From: Adiantum capillus-veneris
Taxonomy: Eukaryota > Streptophyta > Polypodiopsida > Polypodiales > Pteridaceae
DNA length: 64,000 nt
Assembly (NCBI GenBank): GCA_014529385.2
Contig: CM043945.1
Location: forward strand, 96,698,612 to 96,762,611
Direction: 5' to 3'
This document shows positions 10,974 to 22,127 of the stretch, piece after piece; positions within the stretch are counted from its first letter, which is position 1, and the number at the start of each line of letters is the position of its first letter. A program made the position numbers and the translations under genes. A model generated the notes under the pieces. It was given only the letters and a program-made list of their open reading frames with translations. It had not been told where the DNA came from and made no database searches.

Positions 10974-11674
10974 TGTTAGGAAATAAGACGTAGCTAAATA
11001 GATATTTGAGTAGATTACTTAATAGAGAGAGATAGATTTCACACACAAGAGATTATAGAGTAGAGAGAGAGACAGTAAACACGATATACGTGGTTCACCC
11101 AATGTGGGCTACGTCCACGGGAAAGCAGCCACTCAATGGCTTTAGCACTTCAAAGAAGAAGTAGTTTACAAAGGGATTAAACCCCTAATAGAGCTCCCGC
11201 CTTGCTTCACTCTCACCTCCTCACACTCACCTTGTTGCATCAACTTCACACTATGAAATGTGTGTAGAAATGGCCTCCTTTTATAGGCCAAAAGGGCTGC
11301 CCTCTCTTATGAGAGGCAGCCATGTGTAACCGCCCTTGTGCGAATAAGTCCAAATCGAACCCTCCAATCCGCCCATGTGTGGCCGTCCTTGTGTAGACAA
11401 ATCCGCTTTTGAATTCAGCCACCGGCCATTGAACTTGGCCACCGGCCACCAGCCATTGACTTCCGACCACCTGCCACCGGCCAACTGGCCAACCGATCGG
11501 TCATTTTTCGACCACTTTTCGGCCGTCGCCCCTGATTCTTGGCCGTGAAAATTTTGGTTTCCAATGAGTGATTTTCCTTCACTCACGATGGCTTCTCCTC
11601 ATAATGGAGGCCTTACAAATGTGCGCTTTTACCACAAAAAATTACAAGGGGTAAATCAGGCTCCATACTTATCA
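10974..11674 (-). repeat. C2 5' LTR
   Basis: 701 bp. On the plus strand it begins TGTTAGGAAATAAGACG and ends CCATACTTATCA. From about 11163 it matches the 3' LTR pieces at 1325-1962 and 7142-7231; its first 190 bp have no surviving partner. Confidence 0.88.
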
Positions 11675-13210
11675 GTACTCGAAATTTGAGGCAATTTGAG
11701 TTTTTTCACCAATCCATAATTGATGAAATTGTGAGTAGCATCCTCATCTACCAAGATGCGCACCTTGTGGCCTTGCAAAGATCCGTGCATACATACTAAC
11801 TCATGTGGTCCAAAGGTTTGTTGCCACATGGAAGCTGTGAGACAACATTCATGTACCACCTCTGTGTGTGTTACTTCCACTATAGAGAAGCGTGAGGAAG
11901 ACTCAAGAGGTAGCAGTTGCACCGTGTGCACTACTTTCTCCTTGCCATGAGCAACAGATTTCCCCTTGGGACAATCTTTTTTGCCATGACCGCTTCCTAA
12001 ACACTGAAAACATAATTTTTCTTTCTTAGCTTTATCAAAGTCCTCAGGAGAGAGAGGACCCGTGGACCCCTTGGGTTTTTTAGATGCATCTGAATGGGCA
12101 ACTATAAATTTCCCTTGGGACAATCTTTTTTGCCATGATCGCTTCCTAAACACTGAAAACATATTTTTTCTTTCTTAGCTTTATCAAAGTCCTCAGGAGA
12201 GAGAGGACGCGTGGACCCCTTGGGTTTTTTAGATGCATATGAATTGGCAACTATAAATTTCCTTTTATTATGCCCATACTGAGTGCGTGTATTACCATGT
12301 ATATTAGCAGGCACGTGACTATTATGTGCTTTCTTTTCATTTGGATCATCATGAATATGTGCTTTCATCTATGGCTTCCTCAAGTGTTTTAGGATCTTGG
12401 GTCTTGACGTACTTCTTAAGCTCTGGTGTCAGACCTCATACAAACCCCCGTACTTGTTGTAAGTTATCTGAGCCTTCCAATTTGAGGATAACATCCCGAT
12501 AGTGAGAGATATAATCAAGCAATGATGGGTATTGGCGCATGGAACATGTGTCCCAAGCCGTCCAATTCCGATCTGCCTCATTTGCAGGCAAAAATTCTTT
12601 GCTAAACATAGCTTCAAAAGCTGCCCAACTCTGTGGTATGATGTTCTTCTCCTTGAGAGACATCCACCATTTGTAGGCCTTGCCTTCCAGAGTTAAGCTT
12701 GTTTGCAGAGCTCTGATTGCGTCCGGAGTACGCCGTAAGGCGTGAATTCCATCCCACTTGCTGAGAAAGATATTCACTGCATCCTTATTGCAATCTCGGT
12801 CTTCTCCCTTTAAAATTGGTGGTTTGGTGTTTTTCAACAATTCATCCACCTCTTTTACAGTGAGAGTATGCAACGTATCAGCATTTGGGCCTTGGCCTAG
12901 GTTAGAAGGGCCTTGCCCTTGTGTAGCAACGTGCTCATGCATGTGCGTGTCATAACAGGACCCTTGGACTGTTGTTGCATTAATTGAATAATTTAGTAAC
13001 ATTGGCATTTAAAGCTTTAAAATTTTCATCCATGATTCTCATGCGTGTCTGAAGTGCACGAAATTCTTGAATATCGAGCAATTCATAAGTGTCGTCACCT
13101 GCCGTAGCATCGCGGGTACTCTCCTTGAGAGGATCCGGCCGCAGGCCATCATTGGCAGGATCAGGCGTACTTTGCTCAAAATCAAATGTCATATTGATAT
13201 CCGAATCCAT
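11675..13210 (-). pseudogene. G1 gag and protease
   Basis: The start is at about 13210 (MDSDINMTFDFEQSTPDP). After a frameshift near 13000 the capsid part continues: KWDGIHALRRTPDAIRALQT, KAYKWWMSLKEKNIIPQSW and AFEAMFSKEFLPANEADRNW, typical of gypsy retrotransposon gag. Two CCHC knuckles follow (CFQCLGSDHGKKDC and CFQCLGSGHGKKDC) because of a tandem duplication. The protease region reads VDEDATHNFINYGLVKKL near 11700-11735, so the usual D-S/T-G is DED and the enzyme would be inactive. The reading ends at the C2 insertion at 11674. Confidence 0.88.
11964..12261 (-). repeat. 149-bp tandem duplication of the G1 zinc knuckle
   Basis: Units at 11964-12112 and 12113-12261 are nearly identical. 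Each encodes the linker RPLSPEDFDKAKKEK and the knuckle CFQCLGS(D/G)HGKKDC. The period of 149 is not a multiple of three, so the duplicate is out of frame in this copy. Confidence 0.85.
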
Positions 13211-13980
13211 GGTGACACAATACGATGCAAGTAGTCGTCAGAAAAAATACATGAGATCGAGAGCACTTGCAAAGCGTAATTAGCCTTGCTAATTCTGTCA
13301 AAATCGTTAGTATCCCGATGGAAATCAATGCGAATTGTTCGCCGTATAGGGAATTCCGCAATTCCTTGGTAGCCGATTTTGCAAGGTAATTGTACTTTGA
13401 ACTCCCGTCAAAATGGTTTTCTTAAATCACCGAGTTTCTGTCGGTAATACACAGAGAATTAGGCGCTCGAAGTTTGTGCTGACCGTGTTGGGATGCCGCA
13501 CTTCTCCAGGCCTTGCCGAATCCGCACATGAGGAAGGGGGTGGGGTACCCCACTGTGGGTACCGCCCCTTGTAGTTGAAAATAGGGTGTGGCCACTAACC
13601 CCCAAGGGGGTTGGACGCCCGTGTAGTGGGAAATTAACACACACACAAAGCTGCTATGGCCGCTCAGAGCAGCGCGCGAGCAAAGAAATCCGCCATGGTG
13701 GTCACTGTGGTGAGCTAGGGGCTTCGGCCTAATGTCGTGAAGTGCTCCCCCGCCCAGCGCACAGTCATAGAGCCCGCGAGGGTCGATTTTGACGCAAGTC
13801 CGCCTCGACGGCTCCTCCTTGCAAGGGGGGTTGCCCACGGGCTGCTTGCCCTGTCATCCTCCTCAGAGAGGTGTTCCACGACTTGGTGACCCCGACATGC
13901 AACTTGCTCATGCAAGGTTGCGTGGCTCCCCTCCTCCACGGCTGTGCCTTTCCCAAAAAAGAACCAAGCTCTTGATACCA
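13211..13980 (-). other. G1 leader and primer binding site
   Basis: An untranslated leader of about 760 bp lies between gag and the LTR. The primer site is at 13969-13980: GCTCTTGATACCA on the plus strand ends one base from the LTR, so the minus strand reads TGGTATCAAGAGC, tRNA-Met type. No gene is seen in the leader. Confidence 0.7.
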
Positions 13981-13981
13981 A

Positions 13982-14290
13982 TGTTAGACAAGGGGAACTA
14001 GAACCTAGGAGTCCACCACCCAACCACCCACTATATAGCATAGCCCCTGGCCCTTTGCCCTAGTTGGACTCCCTTTCCACACTGCCTAGCCTGGCCCTGC
14101 CCTTGTCTAGTCGGGCCTTGCTGGTGTCCTGACAGATGGGGCATAGTCCTAACCTAGGATTCCTTGTCATATCACCGTCGGTCCCTCTGTAGTGAGCGTG
14201 TGGTAGGGTTTGAGAGGGCTTGGTAACAAGAGTGCCCTCCCTCAAAAATCAACGTGAAGGTACACAAAGTGTCCAGCTCACACGGAGACA
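13982..14290 (-). repeat. G1 5' LTR (right end uncertain)
   Basis: It begins TGTTAGACAAGGGG on the plus strand, directly after the primer site. The far end cannot be fixed, since the partner LTR is outside the window; copia gag-like sequence starts by about 14304. Confidence 0.6.
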
Positions 14291-14356
14291 CCATAAAACA
14301 GAAGAGTACTGTCACGAATGACCTCATCAATCACAATTAATTGCTCATTGAGATCT

Positions 14357-15643
14357 TGTTACGAGACTCGGCACCCTCCTGTTGTAGTGGTTAGCTGCAA
14401 TTGGGATAGCTGGGCGTAATGGTTAATTATGTGCTATCTATTTATTTTACTAATTGATCTTGTTGGGCTTCATAACGACCCAAAATATGGTATGTCGGGC
14501 GTCCACTTTCAATTCTAATGCTTAATCATTGCGGATTGTGAAGGCAAGAAGAAAGAGGCAAAGATTGGAGAATCGGAAGTTTTTGACTTCGAAAGAGTCG
14601 GAAGATTTTTTTTGCAAGCGAGCAATTGCCTTGTCATGAAGAACGACATCGAAAAGTTTAAGTAGAGAGGAAGATTGCAGGAAAGAAAGAAGGGCTAGAT
14701 TGCAACACCTACGGCCTTTTGTCACACAAGAGCTTACAGATGTGTAACTACCGCATCTTGTAGCCAACAAGAGGTTCGACATAAACAAAGAGTAGCAAGG
14801 TTGTGGGAATTCCCCCTTGCTTGGCAAAAAGCAACACTGTCGACCTCTGCAGAAGCGAGCCTGGACTGCATTGAAGGAATCGCCCTGGCATGGGGGGTGT
14901 TTTACTGGGCATACACGCTGGCTGAAACGCCCTCTGCAAGTCGCCATCGATCTCCCCCTCTCTGCTCGCGCTGTCGACGGTATCCTGCACGCCATGCACA
15001 GTAGGCTCCACACTTTATTAAAAAGTGTGGCCTTACTTAAAAGCTTGGCCGGCCATCCAAATTAAGAAGCCAATTAGCCCCCTTTAATAAGGACCAATAC
15101 ACACCCAACTCCAATTCTCTTGGTCGATTTCCGCCAACCCAATCATTAAAAGACCTTAAGCCACCGACTCCCTCGGCCACACAAGCACTCTCTCTTGTTG
15201 TTCAAAGGAAAATATGGGCTGTCCATTCCTCATCAACCATATCTGAATACATTTGGTGGTTCAATTTTTGTTATGATAATTTCCAGAATCATGATCTCAT
15301 CAAAGATAGCCGATTGTATGAACCAAAGTTTACAGTGAAAGCTAAAATTACCATTACCTTTTTGGGGATACGGGAGGTCGGGCGTTACAAAATTCGACCG
15401 GCTAGCTGACGCACCGTCAGACCGTCTACTCTCTGGCAATTTCCTAGCGCATCGCCATTCCGGACTGGATGCCACCGCTATTTCTCAGCTAAGTACACTA
15501 CATTTCTGTTATTTATTTTACTCTTTTATTCTGCATATTGTACCTGTAAATATCAATAAATAGCCCTTTTTAAGCATTATTCCTAATAATTATTTATAAA
15601 AAAATAAATAAATAAATATATATATATATAAAAGCACGCAATC
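14357..15643 (+). other. G2 5' LTR remnant and leader
   Basis: Bases 14357-14455 match the start of the 3' LTR (TGTTACGAGACT...TACTAATTGA). From 14456 the sequence is leader related to that of G3 (compare 14860-14960 with 55840-55940). The leader ends in AT-rich DNA with an (AT)n run at about 15617-15630 just before the gag ATG. No gene is seen. Confidence 0.8.
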
Positions 15644-17338
15644 ATGGCACACCTTCCTCAGGCACCCACGATTGTAGAGCAACTTCAAAATTTGCAGCAA
15701 TCACTCACATATGAACGCATGCGAAGGCAAGAACTTGAAGATAAATTATTGCATTCTGCACGCACCGAATCTGCACCAGCACCCAAGAAAAACAAAATTA
15801 GCAGAAAAGCCTTCACTTTCAAAGATTTTGATGGCACTAAAGATGCTAGCACGGTTCTAGCATGGGTTAGCCAACTAGATGACTATTTTCATGATGAAGA
15901 CTTTCCCGAGTGTGAAATGGTAAAGTGTGCATCAAATCATCTCACTAGCACCGCTGCATTGTGGTGGAACGCCACTAAACAACAGGGAAGATGACCACGC
16001 ACCTGGAATGCATTAAAAAAGTGTTTTTACCCCAATTTTTGTCCACACAGTACAAAGCTAAAGCACGACGTCAATGGGATTTAATTCAACAGGGTAGAAA
16101 TGAAGATGTACAGGGTTACACTGACCGTTTTTGGAATTGTCTAATTCAGTTGCAAGCTATTGAACATGTTAGTCGCAGGAAATTGAAGTGAAAAATACAT
16201 ATCAGGCTTGGCACTACAAATTAGTGCTGAGGTAGATATGTTCGAACCAGATTCTCTATCAAAGGCCATTAATTTGGCTCTCAACGCAGAAAAGAAGAAA
16301 GGTGGACATTCCTCTCACACTGATCAACCTACTAACACTAACCGCAACAAGAGACCTCCTTTCTCTCCTAATTTTGACAGAAGCAAACACCAAAGCCGTA
16401 CCTTTTTCAAAAGACGAAGATTTGACAATCCTCCTACCACTGCTCAACCTCATACGAGCAACAACAACAACAACAACACTCAGCAACGAGGCAACCAACA
16501 TCCTTCCAACCAGCGTTCTCCTCCAAATTCTAATGGTAACAAAAAGGTGAAGTGTTTTAAATGCTTTCAGTATGGTCACTATGCAGATAAGTGCCCAAAT
16601 GGTCATGCTAAGGGCAATGGTCAATCCAATAGCCATTCAAATGGAGTCAACAGGAATTCAAATCAGAAACCCTTCAACAACAACCGCCCCAACGGAGCTA
16701 CTCTTAACCTCATCGAAGATGCTATACCCGACGACAACGAAGTGGAAGTTAACTACGGTGAGGGATATGATCCTGATTATGATAACGATGACAATTCATC
16801 CTCGGGTACTCCTATATCTCCTCACACTTTTTTTAAAGTGCAAGGCACTATTAAGGGTGAAAATGTCACCATTCTGCTAGATGATGGTAGTAGCCATGAT
16901 TTCAATTCCACACGATTGGCACAACAACTATCACTCTCTGAAATTTCATCACCTCACAAGGTCAGAACTGTTTTTAATAATCAACGTTTTAATTGTAAAA
17001 CTCAAGTCACTGTTGAAGTTTGCATTGGTGAATTCACACAAGCACGTACATTTTTGGTAGCACCATTGCATGGTCTCGATATGATCTTGGGAATGCTATT
17101 TCGTCATGAATTTGATTTGTTGATTAATTATAAAACACGTACAATGTCTCTCATTCATAATAATAAAAATTTATCCATCCAAGCAACACTGGCACATCAA
17201 AAATATCCACTCCTCTCTCACACTCAAGCCAAACGAGCAATTCGAAAACAGGGGAAAACATACCTAGTCTTGATAAATCAAATTTCTACTGAAACGGAAA
17301 CTTCACATAACTCCACCCATGATGAATTTCTCTCATAA
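15644..17338 (+). pseudogene. G2 gag and protease
   Basis: ATG 15644 starts MAHLPQAPTIVEQLQNLQQS. The capsid part has FKDFDGTKDASTVLAWVSQL and NHLTSTAALWWNA. Breaks: TGA at 15992-15994, a 1-bp loss in an A run near 16015, and a TGA plus 1-bp gain near 16190. The Asn/Ser-rich linker leads to the knuckle CFKCFQYGHYADKC (about 16555). The protease reads ILLDDGSSHDFNSTRLAQQL (about 16870), DDG instead of D-S/T-G, as in G3. TAA at 17336-17338 replaces a Gln codon seen in G3, so gag and pol were one frame originally. Confidence 0.9.
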
Positions 17339-20131
17339 TTTAAAGATTGCTTCATGCATGATCTGCCCTCTGGAATTCCACCATCACGCCCAGAAGACCA
17401 CAAAATTGACATCATACCGGGTAGTGAACCTCCTTGTAGAGCACCTTATCGTGTAAATCCTACCGCACATAGGGAAATACAAACTCAAATCACTGATTTA
17501 CTTGACCGAGGCCTAATTCGACCTAGTAGTTCACCATACGGAGCTCCAGTACTTCTTGTTAAGAAGAAAAATGGAACCTTTCGTATGTGTATTGACTACA
17601 GGGCTTTAAACAAGATCACCATTAAGAATAGGTTTCATATTCCTAGAGTGGATGATCTACTAGACAAACTGAAAGGGGCACACATCTTTAGCAAAATTGA
17701 CCTTAAATCAGGGTATCTCCAAGTCAAAATGTTTGAACATGATGTCTACAAAACTGCTTTCAGAACACAAATTGGACACTATGAATTTCTTGTCATGCCA
17801 TTTGGTTTGACAAATGCACCAGCTACATTCACACGCATGAAGAATCGAATTTTCATTGACCATCAAAATTTTGTGATTGTATTTTTTGATGACATTTTGG
17901 TATTCAGTAAATCTGAAGAAGAGCATAAGCAACATTTAACACGTGTATTTGATCTGCTTGCACAAAATCGCTTGTATTTGAATCTTGAAAAGAGTTCATT
18001 TTTCCAATCTGAAATTGAATATTTGGGACACATTGTATCGGGTAAGGGAATACATGTCGATCCAAAGAAAATTGAAGCCATTCAATCTTGGCCTAGACCC
18101 AAAAACTTGCATGAGTTACAATCTTTTATTGGTCTTTGTAGCTATTACAGGAAATTTGTTCGTAATTTTGCTTACAAAGCACATTATTTGACTCTCTTGT
18201 TGAAGAAAAACACGCCTTATGAATGGATTAATTTGCAAGAAAGCTCATTTAATGCACTCAAACATGCTTTGACTAATGCACCTGTATTGCAATTGCCTGA
18301 TTTTGAAAGACCATTCTTTGTGGTAGTCACTGATGCTAGTGGAAAAGGTATCGGTGCAGTCCTCATGCAAGATAACCATCCAATTGCTTTCGAAAGTCGT
18401 AAATTCAAACCGTCTGAAACAAAGTTCAGTACTTATGATAAAGAGTTGACTGCTATGGTACATGCATTGAAAATTTGGAAACATTATGTAATGGGTACTG
18501 ACTTGATCATTAAAACTGATCAACAAAGTATCAAATATTTACTCTCTCAGCCCCTAATAGACGATTTTATTCAAAGTTTTCAGCCCAACATTCAATACCA
18601 ACCTGGTAAAGAAAACGTTGTAGCTGATGCTTTGAGTAGAAGACCCTCACTTAATCATCTATCAACCATTATGGGAACTTCATTTGACACTATGCCTGAC
18701 ACTTATGCACATGATGATGACTTCAAAACGACATGGTTGCACATGCTTGATAATTCTGTACACACATTTCTCGAATACACTATTCAAGAAAACTTCCTTT
18801 ATTTCAAACAAAAATTGTGTGTGACTAAACCTTTCTGTACATTAATTATTGAAGAATTGCGCAAACCTCCTTACGTTGGATATAGAGGATTTGCTGCAAC
18901 TTTTCAAAATTTATGTTGAGATTTCTATTGGCCTACTATGAGAATGGATGTTAAACAGTATGTGTCAACTTGTTTGATTTGTCAAAAAATCAAAGCAGCT
19001 AACAGGTAAGAAACTGAGACTTTTACACCCTCTCCCCATTCCTGAAAGACCTTGGGAACATATTTCAATGGATTTTGTTAGTGGTTTCCCACTCACAACG
19101 CACAAACATGACATGATATGGACTATTATTGATCGTTTCTCTAAACAAGCGTACTTTGTTCCGTGTAAGAAAACACTCACAACACATCAAGCTGCACTTT
19201 TGTTTCTTAAGACTGTTTTCCCACATCATGGTTTGCCTAAAGTGATTATTTTTTATCGAGATTCAAAATTTTGTAGTGCTTTTTGGACTATTGTGTTTGA
19301 AAATCTTGGCACTACACTTGACTTCACTTCTGCATGTCATCCTGAATCTAATGGTCAAACCGAAGTCACCAACCGCACTATTATTGACTTGTTAAAGGCT
19401 TACGTTTCTTCTCAACCTAAGAAATGGGATGATTACCTTCATATTTTGCAATTTGCCTACAACAATACCACTCACACTGCCACGGGTAAGTCTCCATTTG
19501 AAATTGTCTATGGTCACTCACTTCCTACTCCTGCTTCACGCTTTTCTAATGTTGTGCCTGCCCGGCCGCTGATGATTTCACTACTGACTTTCATGATATT
19601 TATGCAAGTGTGCATTCTGCCATTAAACACTCACAAGAAGTTTACACCAAGCATGCTAACAAGCACCGCAAGGCACACCAATTCAAAGAAGGTGATCATG
19701 TTTTACTTCGCATCGAAAAACGCAGGATCAAAAGCGTTGATATTGATGTCTTTGTTAAGTTTGCTCCTTGTTTTTATGGACCTTTCAAAATTTCAGTTGT
19801 CATTAATGATGTTTCTTTTTGTTTAGAACTACCTGCACATTGGCACATTCACAATGCCTTTCACATTAGTCTTTTACGCCCATTCCGAGGACCCCTACCT
19901 ACACACCACATTTATGAAGACCCACCTTCACTTGTAGACCAAGAAGAGCAACTCATCCTTGATAAAATAGTTGACCATGAGACCACCACTAAACGCACTG
20001 GAATGGTTTATAAACGTTACCTTTTGACTTTCAAGGGCCACCCTAGAGAGGATGCCAAATGGATGCCTGAAAAGTTTTTTCGCAACTTTCTCGACCTTCT
20101 CCACACTTTCCATCACTCACGGTCCAGTTGA
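17339..20131 (+). pseudogene. G2 pol: RT, RNase H, integrase, chromodomain-like end
   Basis: [61 protein letters not shown] and VFFDDILVFS, with an intact catalytic pair. RNase H: VVTDASGKGIGAVLMQ, STYDKELTAMVHALKIWKH, IIKTDQQSIKYLLSQ. Integrase: the zinc part is interrupted by TGA 18917-18919 and a 1-bp gain near 19008; the core has MDFVSGFP, IIDRFSKQAYF, SDSKF-type FYRDSKFCSAFW and HPESNGQTEVTNR. A 4-5-bp insertion near 19565 shifts the frame again. The last 60 residues (QLILDKIVDHETTTKRTG, YKRYLLTFKGHPREDAKWMP) resemble a chromodomain. Confidence 0.9.
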
Positions 20132-20167
20132 TTTCTCTATTGAGCAACTGAGAACAGTTGCTATCCG

Positions 20168-20860
20168 TGGTGGGAGGGATGTTACGAGACTGGGCACCCT
20201 CCTGTTGTAGTGCTTAGCTGCAATTGGGATAACTGGGCGTAATGGTTAATTATGTGCTGTCTATTTATTTTACTAGTTGAGTTGATGATGATTTTGTAGA
20301 GTGGAATGCGGGGAGTTGATGAACAGGCGACGGCAATTACTCTTGGCCATTTTATATTTGCACAGTACCTTAGAACATCATTTCAATAAGCCACTATGGC
20401 TCTGTAAATAGTTGTAGTGGGAACTCCCCTTATGGGTCATGCAAGAACTAATGAGCTTCACTCATTTACAAAAGTAAAGTGGTTGTAAAAAGAGGAGCCT
20501 CAATTTTTGGCACCTTAAACTCAAAATAATATATTAAATACCAATGCCACAAGAGAGGTGCTGTGGAGTTTGGAGCTAGATTTAGGCCTTTCTCTTGCAG
20601 ATTCTCTTCTCTACTCTCTTATGCTATGGTTATTTGCTATGTACTCTCTAATCTAGTCTCCATCTCTTACACATCTCTTACACTCTCTTACAAGCTTGTC
20701 TATGTCAATTCTATGTTTACTGTGTGTGTGTGTGTGTGTCATAGTCTAGGTGAGTGTGTGTGCTTGGAAATTGGAAGAAGAAGTGGACATATTGATGGTG
20801 ATTGCTTGGAAGCTTGTGTTGAATATTTTAAGCGGTCGATCTCCCCCTCTTCTCCCAACA
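20168..20860 (+). repeat. G2 polypurine tract and 3' LTR
   Basis: GGTGGGAGGGA abuts TGTTACGAGACTGGGC at 20180. The LTR ends TCTTCTCCCAACA at 20860 and is followed by the TSD GATCT. It contains a short (GT)n at about 20720-20738. Confidence 0.92.
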
Positions 20861-21079
20861 GATCTTTAATCTTTACAAGAAATACATACATATCATCCTC
20901 TTCACGCTGCGTAACCTTGGACTCTAACTACTTATGCAAGTAAGCAATTTTAAAAGCTAGTCTATCCCATGTCTATTTTTCTATTTGTGTTTAGCGAATG
21001 TGTTGAGTATTGTTGTGAATTCGCAAAATGCTTGTTCAACTGCATGCTACTTAGTCTTGTTTCTTTGAAATTAGACCTC

Positions 21080-21328
21080 TTATAGCAATACAGAGACAAA
21101 ACCACCAAACTTCACGTCAATAGGTTTATTCTCTATCACAAGCTTAATGCTAGAGGCAAAATTCGGATAAGAATATGGCAAAGCATCAAGGATTGTCTGC
21201 ACAAGAGTACTATCAAGAATGACTATATCGATGAAAATTAATAGCTTATTGAGATATTTAATCTCTACAAGAAAAACATATATATCTATAATGAAAATAG
21301 AATTATATTTATTTGTTACAATTGACAT
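21080..21328 (-). pseudogene. Copia gag fragment B
   Basis: The minus strand reads IIDIYVFLVEIKYLNKLL, DSTLVQTILDALPYSYPNF and ASSIKLVIENKPIDVKFGGF. This resembles the part of copia gag where plants have LV..IL.ALP.SY..F. It is similar to fragment A (14304-14356 plus 20861-20905). Isolated remnant; no LTR or pol attached. Confidence 0.6.
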
Positions 21329-21344
21329 GTGACAAAAGCTTGCT

Positions 21345-22110
21345 CGATGTATAGACCATGCGAAAGGATATCACATTTATGTACATTTTATTATTTAAGT
21401 GCTCTTTATGAGCTATGGTAATTATTATGTCCGGGTGGACACTTTGTATCCATTCTGAGCATTTAAGAAATCTATAAATATATACGTGCAAGAGGAAAAT
21501 ACTCACTCTTGCACGTGCACCTAGTGTCTGTGTTTTCTCTTCTCTCCTCTCTCACCATGCCAATGTAGCACTCCACTCTAGGAGGTGCATCTGCATTTGC
21601 TCCCCTGCTCTCTGTCATGTATAGCTTTGATTACGTGCTTGTGGGATTCGTTATGTATGCAGATTTGTCATTTTATGGCTTGTACTATGTTATTTTTGGT
21701 ATTTTGTAGGGCCCTCTGTGCTCCCTGCTGTTGCAGTGGTATTAGAACACATGTCCGACAATAAAATCTTCAGATCTGCATACCTGAACAACCGTGTACA
21801 CATAGAATCCACGACAAGACCCATACAAGATAGGCAAAGAGGGAGGGGGGAAGAGTGTGCAAGTGCACCTCCTAGACTGGAGTGCTACACAAGCACCGTA
21901 AGAGAGGAGAAGAATGACACTAGGTGCAATTTCCTCCCATGCAAGAGTGAACATTTTCCTCTTGCACATATTCATTTATAGATTTCTTGAATGCTCAAAG
22001 TGATTACAAGTGTTTGTCCGCACATGAGGTGAGCGTAGCTCATAAAGAGCACTTTAATAATTGAATATCCATAATCTTGCTATTCCTTTGCATAGTCCAT
22101 AGCTTTTGCC
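21345..22110. repeat. Foldback: two LTR-like arms head to head
   Basis: The left arm (about 21345-21700) read forward matches the right arm (about 21735-22110) read backward. Shared blocks include AAGTGCTCTTTATGAGCT, AAGAAATCTATAAAT, GTGCAAGAGGAAAAT, GTAGCACTCCA and CTAGGAGGTGCA. The spacer is about 35 bp. The junction has GTGGTATTAGAACA, close to a tRNA-Met primer site, so the arms look like copia LTRs in opposite orientation. A TATAAAT element is present in both arms. Confidence 0.75.
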
Positions 22111-22127
22111 ACCTGTCAGCTTGCTCT

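Larger units (their letters stand above)
1325..11674 (-). mobile_element. Ty1/copia retrotransposon C2 (Tnt1/Tork type)
   Basis: This minus-strand copia element has its 5' LTR at 10974-11674, a primer site at 10960-10971, gag (10909 to 10157), protease/integrase/RT/RNase H (10156 to 7292) and a 3' LTR at 7231-7142 continued at 1962-1325 beyond the C1 insertion. Its gag start (KIEKFNGKNYQHWKMQIE) and pol match the Tnt1-like lineage of plants. The 3' LTR lacks its last part (the counterpart of about 10974-11160), and the gypsy host lost sequence at the same point, so one deletion removed this junction and no TSD can be checked. The copy is inactive: stops, a frameshift and an RT deletion are visible. 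Confidence 0.85.
1..14290 (-). mobile_element. Ty3/gypsy retrotransposon G1, outer host of a nest
   Basis: This minus-strand gypsy element runs off the left edge of the window. From its 5' end on the right it shows an LTR (from 13982), a tRNA-Met primer site, a leader, gag and protease (13210 to 11675). The copia C2 insertion follows, and then reverse transcriptase (1324 to 1). The order gag-PR-RT and the RT sequence are of plant gypsy type. It is dead: gag is frameshifted, the protease motif is altered, part of PR/RT is lost at the C2 junction and the RT is interrupted. The right LTR boundary is uncertain because copia gag-like DNA begins near 14304. Confidence 0.8.
14357..20860 (+). mobile_element. 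Ty3/gypsy retrotransposon G2 with chromodomain-like tail
   Basis: The plus-strand element is bounded by the TSD GATCT (14352-14356 and 20861-20865). The 3' LTR is complete (20180-20860, 681 bp). Only the first 99 bp of the 5' LTR remain, and the primer site is gone, so an internal deletion removed the rest. The order is gag, protease, RT, RNase H, integrase, C-terminal chromodomain-like module. It is a sibling of G3 at 54629-61790, which shows what was lost. Many stops and indels; inactive. Confidence 0.92.
14304..20905 (-). pseudogene. Copia gag fragment A, split by G2
   Basis: The pieces are 14304-14356 and 20861-20905. Joined across G2 on the minus strand they read MYVFLVKIKDLNEQLIVIDE and then VIRDSTLL. 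This matches gag fragment B at 21080-21328 (IYVFLVEIKYLNKLLIFID...LDSTLVQTILDALP). That match supports both the copia gag assignment and the G2 insertion site. Only about 30 codons remain. Confidence 0.65.

Noticed and set aside
13422-14001. Overlapping host-like frames in the G1 leader and LTR
   Set aside because: They overlap on both strands in GC-rich leader DNA, and none matches a known family.
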